Position numbers and translations under genes: made by a program
Part shown: piece by piece, positions 5,356-10,966 of the stretch
How the letters are laid out: each line of letters starts with the position of its first letter
Numbering within the stretch: the first letter of the stretch is position 1
Source: JAICYJ01 sp035473255
GTDB taxonomy: Bacteria > Actinomycetota > Thermoleophilia > Gaiellales > JAICJC01
Direction: 5' to 3'
Length of the DNA stretch: 11,198 nucleotides
Assembly (NCBI GenBank): GCA_035473255.1
Contig: DATIOK010000142.1
Coordinates: forward strand, 1 to 11,198
The notes under the pieces: generated by a model
The model's input: only the letters and a program-made list of their open reading frames with translations
Databases searched by the model: none
What the model was told of the DNA's origin: nothing

Positions 5356-6441
5356 ATGCCCGCCGAAACCGACATCGCACGCATCCGGCGCATGCGGACG
5401 ACCGCGCAGCTCCTGGCGGGCCCTCCCGCCCGCAGCGTGGCTGAGGTGCCACGCCAGCTGCTGGCCCTGCAGGCGCAGGATCTGCGCGCCGTGCGGCTGG
5501 CGGTTCGCGCTCGCAGCGCCGGCATCACGGCAGCCGGAGTGAACGACGCCCTTGGCCGGCGCGAGGTCGTGATCGGCTGGCTCTGCCGCGGCACGCTGCA
5601 CATGGTCGAGCCCGACGACTATCCCTGGCTGCTGGGGTTGACCGCCCCGCCCCAGCGCCAGGCGAACGCGCGGCGGCTGCTGCAGGAGGGGTTTCCGCCC
5701 GGTCGCGCAGAGCGGGCGGTACGCCTGATCGAGCGCGCGCTCGCCGACGGCCCGATGGAGCGAGCCGCGATCGGCGAGATGCTGGCCGGCCGCGACCTCG
5801 ATCCACGCGGCCAGGCGCTCGTGCACCTGCTGTTCCGGTCGTCTCAGGCGGGGGCGACGGTGCGTGGCCCGGTGGTGCGCGGCCGCCAGACGTTCGTGCT
5901 CACCCGTGACTGGCTGGGGAACAGCCCGGCCGGCGAGCTGCGCGGAGCCGACCGGGACAGGGCGCTGGCTGAGCTGGCGCGGCGCTACCTGCGTGGCCAC
6001 GGCCCCGCCACCCCGGCCGACCTGGCGTTGTGGGCGGGTTTGCCGCTGGGCGACGCGCGCGCCGGGTTTGCCGCCATCGGCGGCGAGCTGCGCGAGATCG
6101 GGTCGATGGCGATGCTGATTCGCGGCGCTCGGCGCACAGCCGAGCCGCCGCCGCGCCTTTTGGGCGCGTTCGACGCCTACACGCTGGGCTGGAAGCACCG
6201 CGAGTTCGCCGTGCCCGGCGAGCACGCACGTGAGGTGCGGCGCGACGGATGGATCAAGTCCGTGGTGACCGTGTCCGGCATCGCGATCGGCGTGTGGTCG
6301 TCGCGCGCCAGCGGGCGGCGCCTGGCCGTCGATCAGCAGCTGTGGCAGCGGCCATCGGCGGACGACGCCCGGCTGCTGCTCGAGGATGCGGCCGCGCTGG
6401 CACGCTTCGAGGGCCTGGTGCTGGATCCGCTCGCCGGCTAG
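5356..6441 (+). CDS. Winged-helix (HTH_42) protein, AlkZ-like DNA glycosylase candidate
   Basis: The 361-residue product matches the HTH_42 (PF06224, COG3214) superfamily: RIRRMRTTAQLLAGPPARSV (9-28), then VPRQLLALQAQDLRAVRLAV (31-50), then WLCRGTLHMVEPDDYPWLL, a stretch typical of the family, and near the C-terminus a LLGAFDAYTLGW and SGRRLAVDQQLW segment. Studied members (E. coli YcaQ, Streptomyces AlkZ) are DNA glycosylases that remove bulky adducts or unhook crosslinks, using a Q-x-D or Q-x-Q motif. Here Q39-A-Q41 fits the AlkZ-type Q-x-Q form, followed by D42. Activity on DNA is inference from that motif. The start ATG 5356 has a -10-like hexamer 7 nt upstream. The gene is convergent with the LysE-type gene, sharing the stop-codon palindrome, and is not evidently linked to an antibiotic cluster. 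Confidence 0.85.
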   Translation: MPAETDIARIRRMRTTAQLLAGPPARSVAEVPRQLLALQAQDLRAVRLAVRARSAGITAAGVNDALGRREVVIGWLCRGTLHMVEPDDYPWLLGLTAPPQRQANARRLLQEGFPPGRAERAVRLIERALADGPMERAAIGEMLAGRDLDPRGQALVHLLFRSSQAGATVRGPVVRGRQTFVLTRDWLGNSPAGELRGADRDRALAELARRYLRGHGPATPADLALWAGLPLGDARAGFAAIGGELREIGSMAMLIRGARRTAEPPPRLLGAFDAYTLGWKHREFAVPGEHAREVRRDGWIKSVVTVSGIAIGVWSSRASGRRLAVDQQLWQRPSADDARLLLEDAAALARFEGLVLDPLAG

Positions 6442-7073
6442 CGCTTCTCGGACCCGACCAGGGCGGTCGCCACACCCAGCCCGATGAAGATGCAGCCGGT
6501 CACCCAGCGCTGCAGGCTGCGCACCGTCGATCGTCCCTTCACCCAGCCGGCCGCGCTGCCCGCCACAACCGCCCAGGCGCCGTCGGTGATCAGGCCGAGC
6601 ACCGCGAAGGTCAGGCCGAGCACCACGATCTGCTCGGGGATCGGCGCGCCGTTTCGGTTCACGAACTGCGGCAGGAAGGCGAAGAAGAACAGCGCCGTCT
6701 TCGGATTGGTGACGTTCACGAGGATGCCCTGGCGGAAGATCATGCCCAGCCGTGTCTCGCGCGGCGCGAGCGCCTGCGCGCGGGCGGTGCGATCGGCCAG
6801 GGTGCGGACGCCCAGGTAGATCAGGTAGGCGGCGCCGATCAGGCGCACCGCCCCGAACGCGATCGACGAGGACACCAGGATCGCCGACAGCCCGAGTGCG
6901 GCCGCGGTGATGTGTACAAGCGTGCCGCAGTGCACGCCGAGCGTGGCCATCAGGCCCGCGCGACGTCCGTGCTCGACGCTCTGCGAGACGATGTAGAGCA
7001 CGGCCGGACCCGGGATCAGGAGCAGTACCAGCGCTGTGGCGACGAATGCCAGCCAGGTGGCGAGATTGGGCAT
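6438..7073 (-). CDS. LysE/RhtB-family amino acid or metabolite exporter
   Basis: The 211-residue membrane protein has the length and marks of the LysE/RhtB family: a first helix LAFVATALVLLLIPGPAVLY (8-27) with the conserved P-G-P, the GRRAGLMATLGVHCGTLVH segment (36-54), an RLIGAAYLIYLGVRTL helix (77-92), and RQGILVNVTNPKTALFFFAFLPQF (114-137) with the conserved N-P-K (123-125). About six membrane helices are present. Family members export amino acids such as lysine, threonine or homoserine lactone; the substrate here cannot be told. ATG 7073 follows TAGACT by 6 nt with no Shine-Dalgarno. The gene is divergent from the 74-aa gene at 7160, and its stop overlaps that of the HTH_42 gene. Confidence 0.92.
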   Translation of the reverse strand: MPNLATWLAFVATALVLLLIPGPAVLYIVSQSVEHGRRAGLMATLGVHCGTLVHITAAALGLSAILVSSSIAFGAVRLIGAAYLIYLGVRTLADRTARAQALAPRETRLGMIFRQGILVNVTNPKTALFFFAFLPQFVNRNGAPIPEQIVVLGLTFAVLGLITDGAWAVVAGSAAGWVKGRSTVRSLQRWVTGCIFIGLGVATALVGSEKR

Positions 7074-7079
7074 GGTGCG

Positions 7080-7085
7080 AGTCTA
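7080..7085 (-). promoter_or_regulatory. -10 element (TAGACT) for the LysE-family gene
   Basis: TAGACT on the minus strand ends 6 nt before ATG 7073; no Shine-Dalgarno lies between, which suggests a leaderless transcript. Confidence 0.5.
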
Positions 7086-7096
7086 TCGGCGCGAAA

Positions 7097-7112
7097 GGCT
7101 GCGGATGCAGCC
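7097..7112. promoter_or_regulatory. Inverted repeat GGCTGC-GGAT-GCAGCC between divergent promoters
   Basis: A perfect 6-4-6 inverted repeat lies in the 86-nt spacer between the LysE-family gene and the 74-aa gene, 11 bp upstream of the TAGACT hexamer on the minus side and 33 bp upstream of TACGCT on the plus side. Its place suits an operator or activator site for the exporter; no regulator gene is adjacent. Confidence 0.4.
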
Positions 7113-7145
7113 CAATTGCGGTGGTACTCCGTCCGATCGCCCACC

Positions 7146-7151
7146 TACGCT
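7146..7151 (+). promoter_or_regulatory. -10 element (TACGCT) for the 74-aa gene
   Basis: TACGCT ends 8 nt before ATG 7160. The same hexamer precedes the ccmE-like gene at 7431. Confidence 0.5.
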
Positions 7152-7159
7152 GTGATTTG

Positions 7160-7384
7160 ATGGCAAACGAGCGCAAAGACACGTTGGCAATGGCGATCGA
7201 CGTCCGGCTGGCCGAGCTGTGGGCTGAGCTGTTCGAGCTGCGCCCCGAGCACCTCGATATGGAGCTGCTGGGGTGGTTCCTGCGCGCCGCCTACGGCCAG
7301 GGCTACACCGACGCCCTGCGCGAAACGCAGCGCGGGCAGCTGTGCCTCGATCTTGGCTACGCGGTGCCCGACACCGCGGCGTGA
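7160..7384 (+). CDS. Conserved hypothetical protein, 74 aa
   Basis: A small, probably soluble and mostly helical protein. From ATG 7160 it reads MANERKDTLAMAIDVRLAEL, then WAELFELRPEHLDMELLGWF (24-43), LRAAYGQGYTDALRETQRG (44-62) and a C-terminal CLDLGYAVPD. The middle AAYGQGYTDAL segment resembles a short family I associate with Thermoleophilia-type actinobacteria, with no known role. There is no signal peptide or membrane helix. An in-frame ATG at 7046 exists but would lie inside the divergent LysE-family gene, so ATG 7160 with its TACGCT hexamer 8 nt upstream is preferred. The gene stops 46 nt before the ccmE-like gene, which has its own -10-like hexamer, so they are probably separate units. 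Confidence 0.7.
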   Translation: MANERKDTLAMAIDVRLAELWAELFELRPEHLDMELLGWFLRAAYGQGYTDALRETQRGQLCLDLGYAVPDTAA

Positions 7385-7417
7385 GCCGCCCTGCGTCTGA
7401 GCGGCGAACGCCCTTGA

Positions 7418-7423
7418 TACGCT
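7418..7423 (+). promoter_or_regulatory. -10 element (TACGCT) for the ccmE-like gene
   Basis: TACGCT ends 7 nt before ATG 7431; no Shine-Dalgarno is present between. Confidence 0.5.
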
Positions 7424-7430
7424 GACGGCG

Positions 7431-7844
7431 ATGACTGCCGCTCCGCGTCTGGTGATCGCGCTTGCTGTCGCAGCTCTGCTGGCGGTGTTCCTGGTCTATC
7501 AGGTAGCCCGCGGCTCCGGGCAGCTGGTCGTCACCGTCAGCCAGCTGCGCGCCAACAAGGACGGCGCCGCCAAGAACACGGTGCAACTCACGGGCACCGC
7601 TGTCAGCTGCGAGGGCGTCGACTGCGCCACCGCCCAGGCACCCTTCACGATGGTGGTCAAGGACGAGGGGTCAACGCAGACCGTGCCGGTGCGCTACACG
7701 GGCGGGTCGGTGCCCGATGCCTTCCAGCAGGGCCGGCGGATCATCGTCACCGGGCACATGGCGAACGGCCAGTTCGTGGCCAACCCCGACTCGCTGGTCA
7801 CGAAGTGCCCGAGCAAGTACTCGGGCGGCGGCAGCGGCGCCTAG
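7431..7844 (+). CDS. ccmE: Cytochrome c maturation protein CcmE (haem chaperone), CxxxY type
   Basis: The 137-residue protein has an N-terminal membrane anchor (about 7-25), then an OB-fold typical of CcmE: VVTVSQLRAN (33-42), VQLTGTAVSC (51-60), FTMVVKDEGSTQTVPVRYTG (72-91), SVPDAFQQGRRIIVTGHMANGQF (93-115) and the end block KCPSKY (125-130). In E. coli CcmE the haem-binding residue is the His of HxxxY; here C126-P-S-K-Y130 gives the CxxxY form known from archaea and some other bacteria. Haem would be carried on the outer face of the membrane and passed on during cytochrome c assembly. An extra pair C60/C65 is present and could form a disulfide. No other ccm gene is next to it in the window; the downstream genes encode unrelated exported proteins. 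A short glycine-rich tail follows the motif. Confidence 0.9.
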   Translation: MTAAPRLVIALAVAALLAVFLVYQVARGSGQLVVTVSQLRANKDGAAKNTVQLTGTAVSCEGVDCATAQAPFTMVVKDEGSTQTVPVRYTGGSVPDAFQQGRRIIVTGHMANGQFVANPDSLVTKCPSKYSGGGSGA

Positions 7845-7850
7845 AGCGTC

Positions 7851-7870
7851 CTGCCTAACACCTCGGGCAG
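7851..7870 (+). terminator. Weak hairpin after the ccmE-like gene
   Basis: CTGCC (7851-7855) can pair with GGCAG (7866-7870) across a 10-nt loop, 7 nt after the stop codon. The following bases are pyrimidine-rich but not a U tract, so terminator function is doubtful. Confidence 0.25.
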
Positions 7871-8105
7871 TCCTTCTCGCTGAGCACGTCGAATGTACCC
7901 GGACCTGCGGCTACCCCTTTTGGTGTCCCAGGGTGGAGACGCGGTTCGGCCCAGCATGGGAGCCTTTGAAGGTCATCAGCGGCGCGACACGCGCGCCCTG
8001 CGGGCCCTGCGGAACAGGACGCAGACCGAAGCCCCAGGTCCCCGCAGGAGCGGCAGAGCGCTCTAGCACGAGCGCGGCGCCACCGACCACGCGGCCGGAG
8101 ATCTT

Positions 8106-8151
8106 CGATACCCGGATGGGTGATTCTCGGATACCACAGTGGGGGATTCGC
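8106..8151 (+). repeat. Two tandem 23-bp units (GATACC-N9-GATTC)
   Basis: Unit 1 (8106-8128) and unit 2 (8129-8151) both read GATACC, nine bases, GATTC at identical spacing, 16 of 23 positions matching by my count. Unit 1 also contains the small hairpin ACCC-GGAT-GGGT (8110-8121). A further GATAC occurs at 8168-8172. The position 90-135 bp upstream of the first exported-protein gene suits a tandem activator or repressor site. Confidence 0.45.
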
Positions 8152-8177
8152 ATCACTGGCCTATACCGATACTGCGA

Positions 8178-8214
8178 CTGAGGCCGCCAAACCCCCCGGC
8201 GGATGCCACCTCAG
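8178..8214 (+). promoter_or_regulatory. Bulged hairpin in the 5' leader of the exported-protein cluster
   Basis: CTGAGG-CCGCC (8178-8188) pairs with GGCGG (8198-8202) and CCTCAG (8209-8214), giving an 11-bp stem with a 9-nt loop AAACCCCCC and a 6-nt bulge ATGCCA (8203-8208) on the 3' arm. It ends 11 nt before the AAAGGA Shine-Dalgarno. It matches no riboswitch class I can recall; a role in translation or transcript stability is inference. Confidence 0.5.
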
Positions 8215-8225
8215 CCTCCCTCTCC

Positions 8226-8231
8226 AAAGGA
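8226..8231 (+). promoter_or_regulatory. Shine-Dalgarno AAAGGA deciding a TTG start
   Basis: AAAGGA followed by 7 nt and TTG 8239. It decides for TTG 8239 over the in-frame ATG 8203, which has no ribosome-binding site and sits in the bulge of the leader hairpin. Confidence 0.6.
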
Positions 8232-8238
8232 CTCGATC

Positions 8239-8721
8239 TTGCGTACTCGTCTTGCTCGACCCATCGTTCTGGCGGTGGTCGTGGTGCTGGCCGGCAGCGC
8301 GCTGGCCTATGCCGCGTGGACCGTCAGCGGATCCGGCCAGGGCTCCGCCACGGCCAGCTCCGCCGCCAACCTGACGTTCTCGGCCGCCTCCCCGAGCAGC
8401 TCGCTGTTTCCGGGTGGCTCGTCCGACGTCGCCACCACTGTAAACAACCCGAACCCGTTCCCCGTTCACATCACCTCGATCGGCTCTGACCTCGGTCAGG
8501 GCACTGCGGGCTTTTCGGTTGACGGCGGCCACAGCGGCTGCAACCTGGCCTCGCTCTCGCTCTCCTCACAGACGAACGGTGGATCGGGCTGGGACGTCCC
8601 TGCCAACGGTTCGCTCAACATCGACCTGACCGGCGCGCTCGCGATGAGCGGTGCCGCGGTCGACGCCTGCCAGGGCGCGTCGTTCACGGCGTTCCTGACT
8701 GCAACCGCGGCCAGCGCCTAG
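8239..8721 (+). CDS. Exported 160-aa protein with SipW/TasA-like N-terminus
   Basis: From TTG 8239 the protein has a basic start (RTRLARP), a hydrophobic signal segment (9-26), then AAWTVSGSGQGSATA (25-39), and a beta-rich mature part without further membrane helix. Mature features: a LFPGGSSDVATTVNNPNPF block (56-74) followed by PVHITSIGSDL, and two cysteines, C101 and C144, which may form a disulfide. The signal-proximal AYAAW..GxG pattern recalls, loosely, SipW-dependent or TasA/camelysin-type exported proteins; that is a weak analogy, and I do not recognise a named family. The gene lies only 10 nt before the 744-aa protein gene, whose N-terminus shares AAW..GQGSA. The third gene of the cluster shares the PG...NP block. 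Function probably structural, on the cell surface or secreted; unproven. If ATG 8203 were used, 12 residues would be added before the basic start. Confidence 0.75.
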   Translation: MRTRLARPIVLAVVVVLAGSALAYAAWTVSGSGQGSATASSAANLTFSAASPSSSLFPGGSSDVATTVNNPNPFPVHITSIGSDLGQGTAGFSVDGGHSGCNLASLSLSSQTNGGSGWDVPANGSLNIDLTGALAMSGAAVDACQGASFTAFLTATAASA

Positions 8722-8731
8722 CAGGAACCGG

Positions 8732-10966
8732 ATGTTCCGGCGGCTCCACGTCATCGGACGCGGGCCGGTCGCTCTGGCGACCGGCCTGCTTCTGACTGCC
8801 GTGGTGCCGTCGGCAATCGCGGCCTGGAGTATCCCGGCGACGGGTCAGGGATCGGCCGTCGCCAGCCCCGACTTCCATGCACCGAGTGTCACCGCGTCAA
8901 CCGTCGCGCCCGTCGGCATGACAGTGGTGGGCGGTAGCGTCAAGGCTGGCTCCCAGTACATCGTCTACGCGCAGGTCACCGACCCGGGTACCGGCGTCGC
9001 ATCGGTGCACACGAACATCTCGTCGTTGACGGCCGGCGCCGCCTCGGTCGCGCTAACGCCCTGCGTCGCATCGTGCACCATCGGCGCCAAGACCTATGCG
9101 TACTCCAGCGCTCCGGTCACCGCCGATGCCGCGCTCGGGCAGGGCACGAAGAGCTACTCGGTGTGGGCCGCCGACACCATCGGCAACACCAGCTCGCCGA
9201 TCTCGTACTCGGCCACCGTCGACAACACCGCACCCACGGTGACCGCCGCCGCGATCGCAGCCTCGCCCAGCAACGGCGCCGGCTGGTTGCATCAGGGCGG
9301 CAACTACATCGTGTACGCGAACGCGGCCGACACCGGCGGTGCGGTCGCCACGGTCACCGCCAACGTCAGTTCGGTGACACCTGGCACCACGTCGCTGTCG
9401 CTTCCCAAGTGCACCACGAGTTGCACGGCCGGCGGCGTCACCTACGGATTCAAGAGCGCCGTCACGGTCGCTACCACTCCACTGGCGGCCGGCAACGCGA
9501 ACTTCTCGGTGACCGTTACCGACGCTGCCGCCTCGACGGCCACGGGCGTCTACCAAGCGACTGTCGACAACACCGCTCCCAGCCAGTCGGTGGCCGTTGT
9601 CGCCGTCAGCACCACCAGCGCTGCCGGTTTCGTCAAGTCGGCAGGCAGCTACGTCGTCTACGCCAACGCGACCGACGCCGGCTCCGGCATCTCCAGCGTG
9701 GTGACCGACGTCAGCGGACTGACCAGCGGCCAGACCGCGCTGGCCATGCCCGCCTGCATCAGCAGCTGCACGGTGGGCGGCGTCACCTACGGCTACAAGA
9801 GCGCCTCCAAAACCGTAGGCGCGCTGCCCGAGGGGCAGATCGCCTACACCGTCACCGCAACCGACCTGGCCTCGAATACGACCACGGGCCACTACTCCGC
9901 CACCGTCGACAACACGGCCGCCGCTGTCACTGGCTCTGCGATTGCGAACACGACCACCAGTGCGAAGCTGATCCGCAAGAGCGGCGCCTACATGGTCTAC
10001 GCGAACGCGACCGACGCGGCATCGGGCGTCTCGACGGTGAAGGCCAACGTGAGCACGATCACCAGCGGGCAGACCGCTCTCGCCCTCAGCGCCTGCGCTA
10101 CAAGCTGCACCATCGGCGGCGTCACCTACGGCTATAAGAGCGTCTCGAAGAACGCCGCCAGCACCCTGGCCGCCGGCCCAGTCAGCTACTCGGTGACCGC
10201 CACCGACGGCGTTGGCAATGCGTCGACCGCGACGGGCTCCGTCACCGCCGACAACGCCGCGCCGACGGTGTCCGCCGCGGCCGTGGCCACCGTCGCGACC
10301 AATGCGCCCGGTTTCATCAAGCAGGGCGCGAGCTACGTCGTCTACGGCGACGCCGCGGACGCCTCCGGCATCTACACGTTGACGGCCAAGGTGAGCACGC
10401 TGACCACCGGCCAAACCGCGCTCGCGATGCCCGTGTGCGCGACCGCCTGTAGCCCCGGCGGCGTCAACCACGGGTACGCGAGCGCCGCGCTGGCCGCGAA
10501 CGCCTCGCTCTCGGCCGGCAGCAAGAACTACACGCTCACCGCAACCGACCTGGCCGGCAACACGACCACCACCTCCAACTACGCGGTGACGGTCGACAAC
10601 ACCGCGCCGACAGTGGCTATCACGTTCCCGCTGTCCACCTACACGAGCGGATGGACTGCCGGCTGCGGCACCGCGTCCACGGATGACCTCTGCGGTACGG
10701 CCACCGACGCCACCGCCGGGGTCTTCTCTGTCCAGTACAGCCTGCGCCAGTCGGCCGCGCCGAACCTCTACTGGAACCCCGCCACCAGCTCGTTCTCGTC
10801 GGCCGGCGAGGTGCTGATTCCGGCCACCCTGGCATTGCCCAACTGGTCGGCACTGGCCGCCGCATCGATGTTCACGAACACGACGGGCTACACCATCCGG
10901 GCGGTTTCGACCGATAAGGCCTCGAACACCGCAACGACGTCGACCAGCTTCACCTTCAACCCCTGA
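8732..10966 (+). CDS. Large exported repeat protein, five Ig-like repeats with CxxxC plus a distinct C-terminal domain
   Basis: The 744-residue protein has a signal peptide (1-30, ending PSAIA), then AAWSIPATGQGSAVA (30-44), five repeats of 114-117 residues at 50-166, 167-281, 282-395, 396-509 and 510-624, and a different final domain (625-744) with YSLRQSAAPNLYWNPATSSF. Each repeat holds a Y-x-V-Y-A/G segment, one CxxxC pair (C111/C115, C227/C231, C342/C346, C455/C459, C569/C573), usually G-G-V-T-Y-G-Y, a T-A-T-D strand and an end like A-T-V-D-N-T, typical of bacterial Ig-like stalk domains. There is no LPxTG motif and no C-terminal membrane helix. AGGA (8723-8726) 5 nt before ATG 8732 serves as Shine-Dalgarno. 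The stop overlaps the next gene start (TGATG). An adhesin or surface-fibre role is likely but inferred. Confidence 0.82.
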   Translation: MFRRLHVIGRGPVALATGLLLTAVVPSAIAAWSIPATGQGSAVASPDFHAPSVTASTVAPVGMTVVGGSVKAGSQYIVYAQVTDPGTGVASVHTNISSLTAGAASVALTPCVASCTIGAKTYAYSSAPVTADAALGQGTKSYSVWAADTIGNTSSPISYSATVDNTAPTVTAAAIAASPSNGAGWLHQGGNYIVYANAADTGGAVATVTANVSSVTPGTTSLSLPKCTTSCTAGGVTYGFKSAVTVATTPLAAGNANFSVTVTDAAASTATGVYQATVDNTAPSQSVAVVAVSTTSAAGFVKSAGSYVVYANATDAGSGISSVVTDVSGLTSGQTALAMPACISSCTVGGVTYGYKSASKTVGALPEGQIAYTVTATDLASNTTTGHYSATVDNTAAAVTGSAIANTTTSAKLIRKSGAYMVYANATDAASGVSTVKANVSTITSGQTALALSACATSCTIGGVTYGYKSVSKNAASTLAAGPVSYSVTATDGVGNASTATGSVTADNAAPTVSAAAVATVATNAPGFIKQGASYVVYGDAADASGIYTLTAKVSTLTTGQTALAMPVCATACSPGGVNHGYASAALAANASLSAGSKNYTLTATDLAGNTTTTSNYAVTVDNTAPTVAITFPLSTYTSGWTAGCGTASTDDLCGTATDATAGVFSVQYSLRQSAAPNLYWNPATSSFSSAGEVLIPATLALPNWSALAAASMFTNTTGYTIRAVSTDKASNTATTSTSFTFNP
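8879..10603 (+). repeat. Five in-frame coding repeats of about 345 bp
   Basis: Units start at 8879, 9230, 9575, 9917 and 10259 and end at 10603 (351, 345, 342, 342 and 345 bp). They are clearly related at the protein level but strongly diverged in DNA, so the duplication is old and maintained by selection rather than a recent slippage array. Confidence 0.8.

Larger units (their letters stand above)
7845..8238. other. 394-nt region without a convincing gene, leader of the exported-protein cluster
   Basis: Short open frames exist on both strands, but none shows a recognisable family, good start context or coding-like codon use. What can be seen: a weak CTGCC/GGCAG hairpin just after the ccmE-like gene (7851-7870), an A/T-poor stretch to about 8100 in which I see nothing definite, a 23-bp tandem repeat (8106-8151), a CAGTG/CACTG inverted repeat (8137-8158), and a strong bulged hairpin (8178-8214) just before the Shine-Dalgarno of the next gene. 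No clear TANNNT-type promoter stands out, so the transcription start of the cluster is unknown. Confidence 0.6.

Noticed and set aside
5197..7182. 661-codon minus-strand open frame
   Set aside because: It is antisense to the HTH_42 gene and out of frame with the LysE-family gene, both of which are well supported; the product is Arg/Ala/Gln/His-rich shadow sequence.
7900..8100. tRNA gene suggested by a GGTTCG-like string and an AGAGC string
   Set aside because: No cloverleaf with acceptor, D, anticodon and T arms at correct spacing can be drawn.
7911..8156. 81-codon minus-strand open frame in the leader region
   Set aside because: No ribosome-binding site or TANNNT at a suitable distance was seen and the product is not recognisable; kept only as a remote possibility.
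7717..8181. Possible gene running out of the ccmE-like gene into the leader region
   Set aside because: Its first part is a shifted frame of ccmE and the rest has no family likeness or start signal; the downstream part seems non-coding.
8203..8205. ATG 8203 as start of the 160-aa exported protein
   Set aside because: It sits in the bulge of a stable hairpin with no Shine-Dalgarno, whereas TTG 8239 has AAAGGA at 7 nt and starts with the basic residues of a signal peptide.
8137..8238. c-di-GMP (GEMM) or other known riboswitch before the exported-protein cluster
   Set aside because: The leader is structured, but the conserved GEMM core sequences are not there, and I could not match c-di-AMP, cobalamin, SAM, glycine or fluoride cores either.
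8879..10603. CRISPR array or recent tandem duplication
   Set aside because: The periodic units are about 345 bp, coding, in frame and diverged at DNA level; there are no short repeats with spacers.
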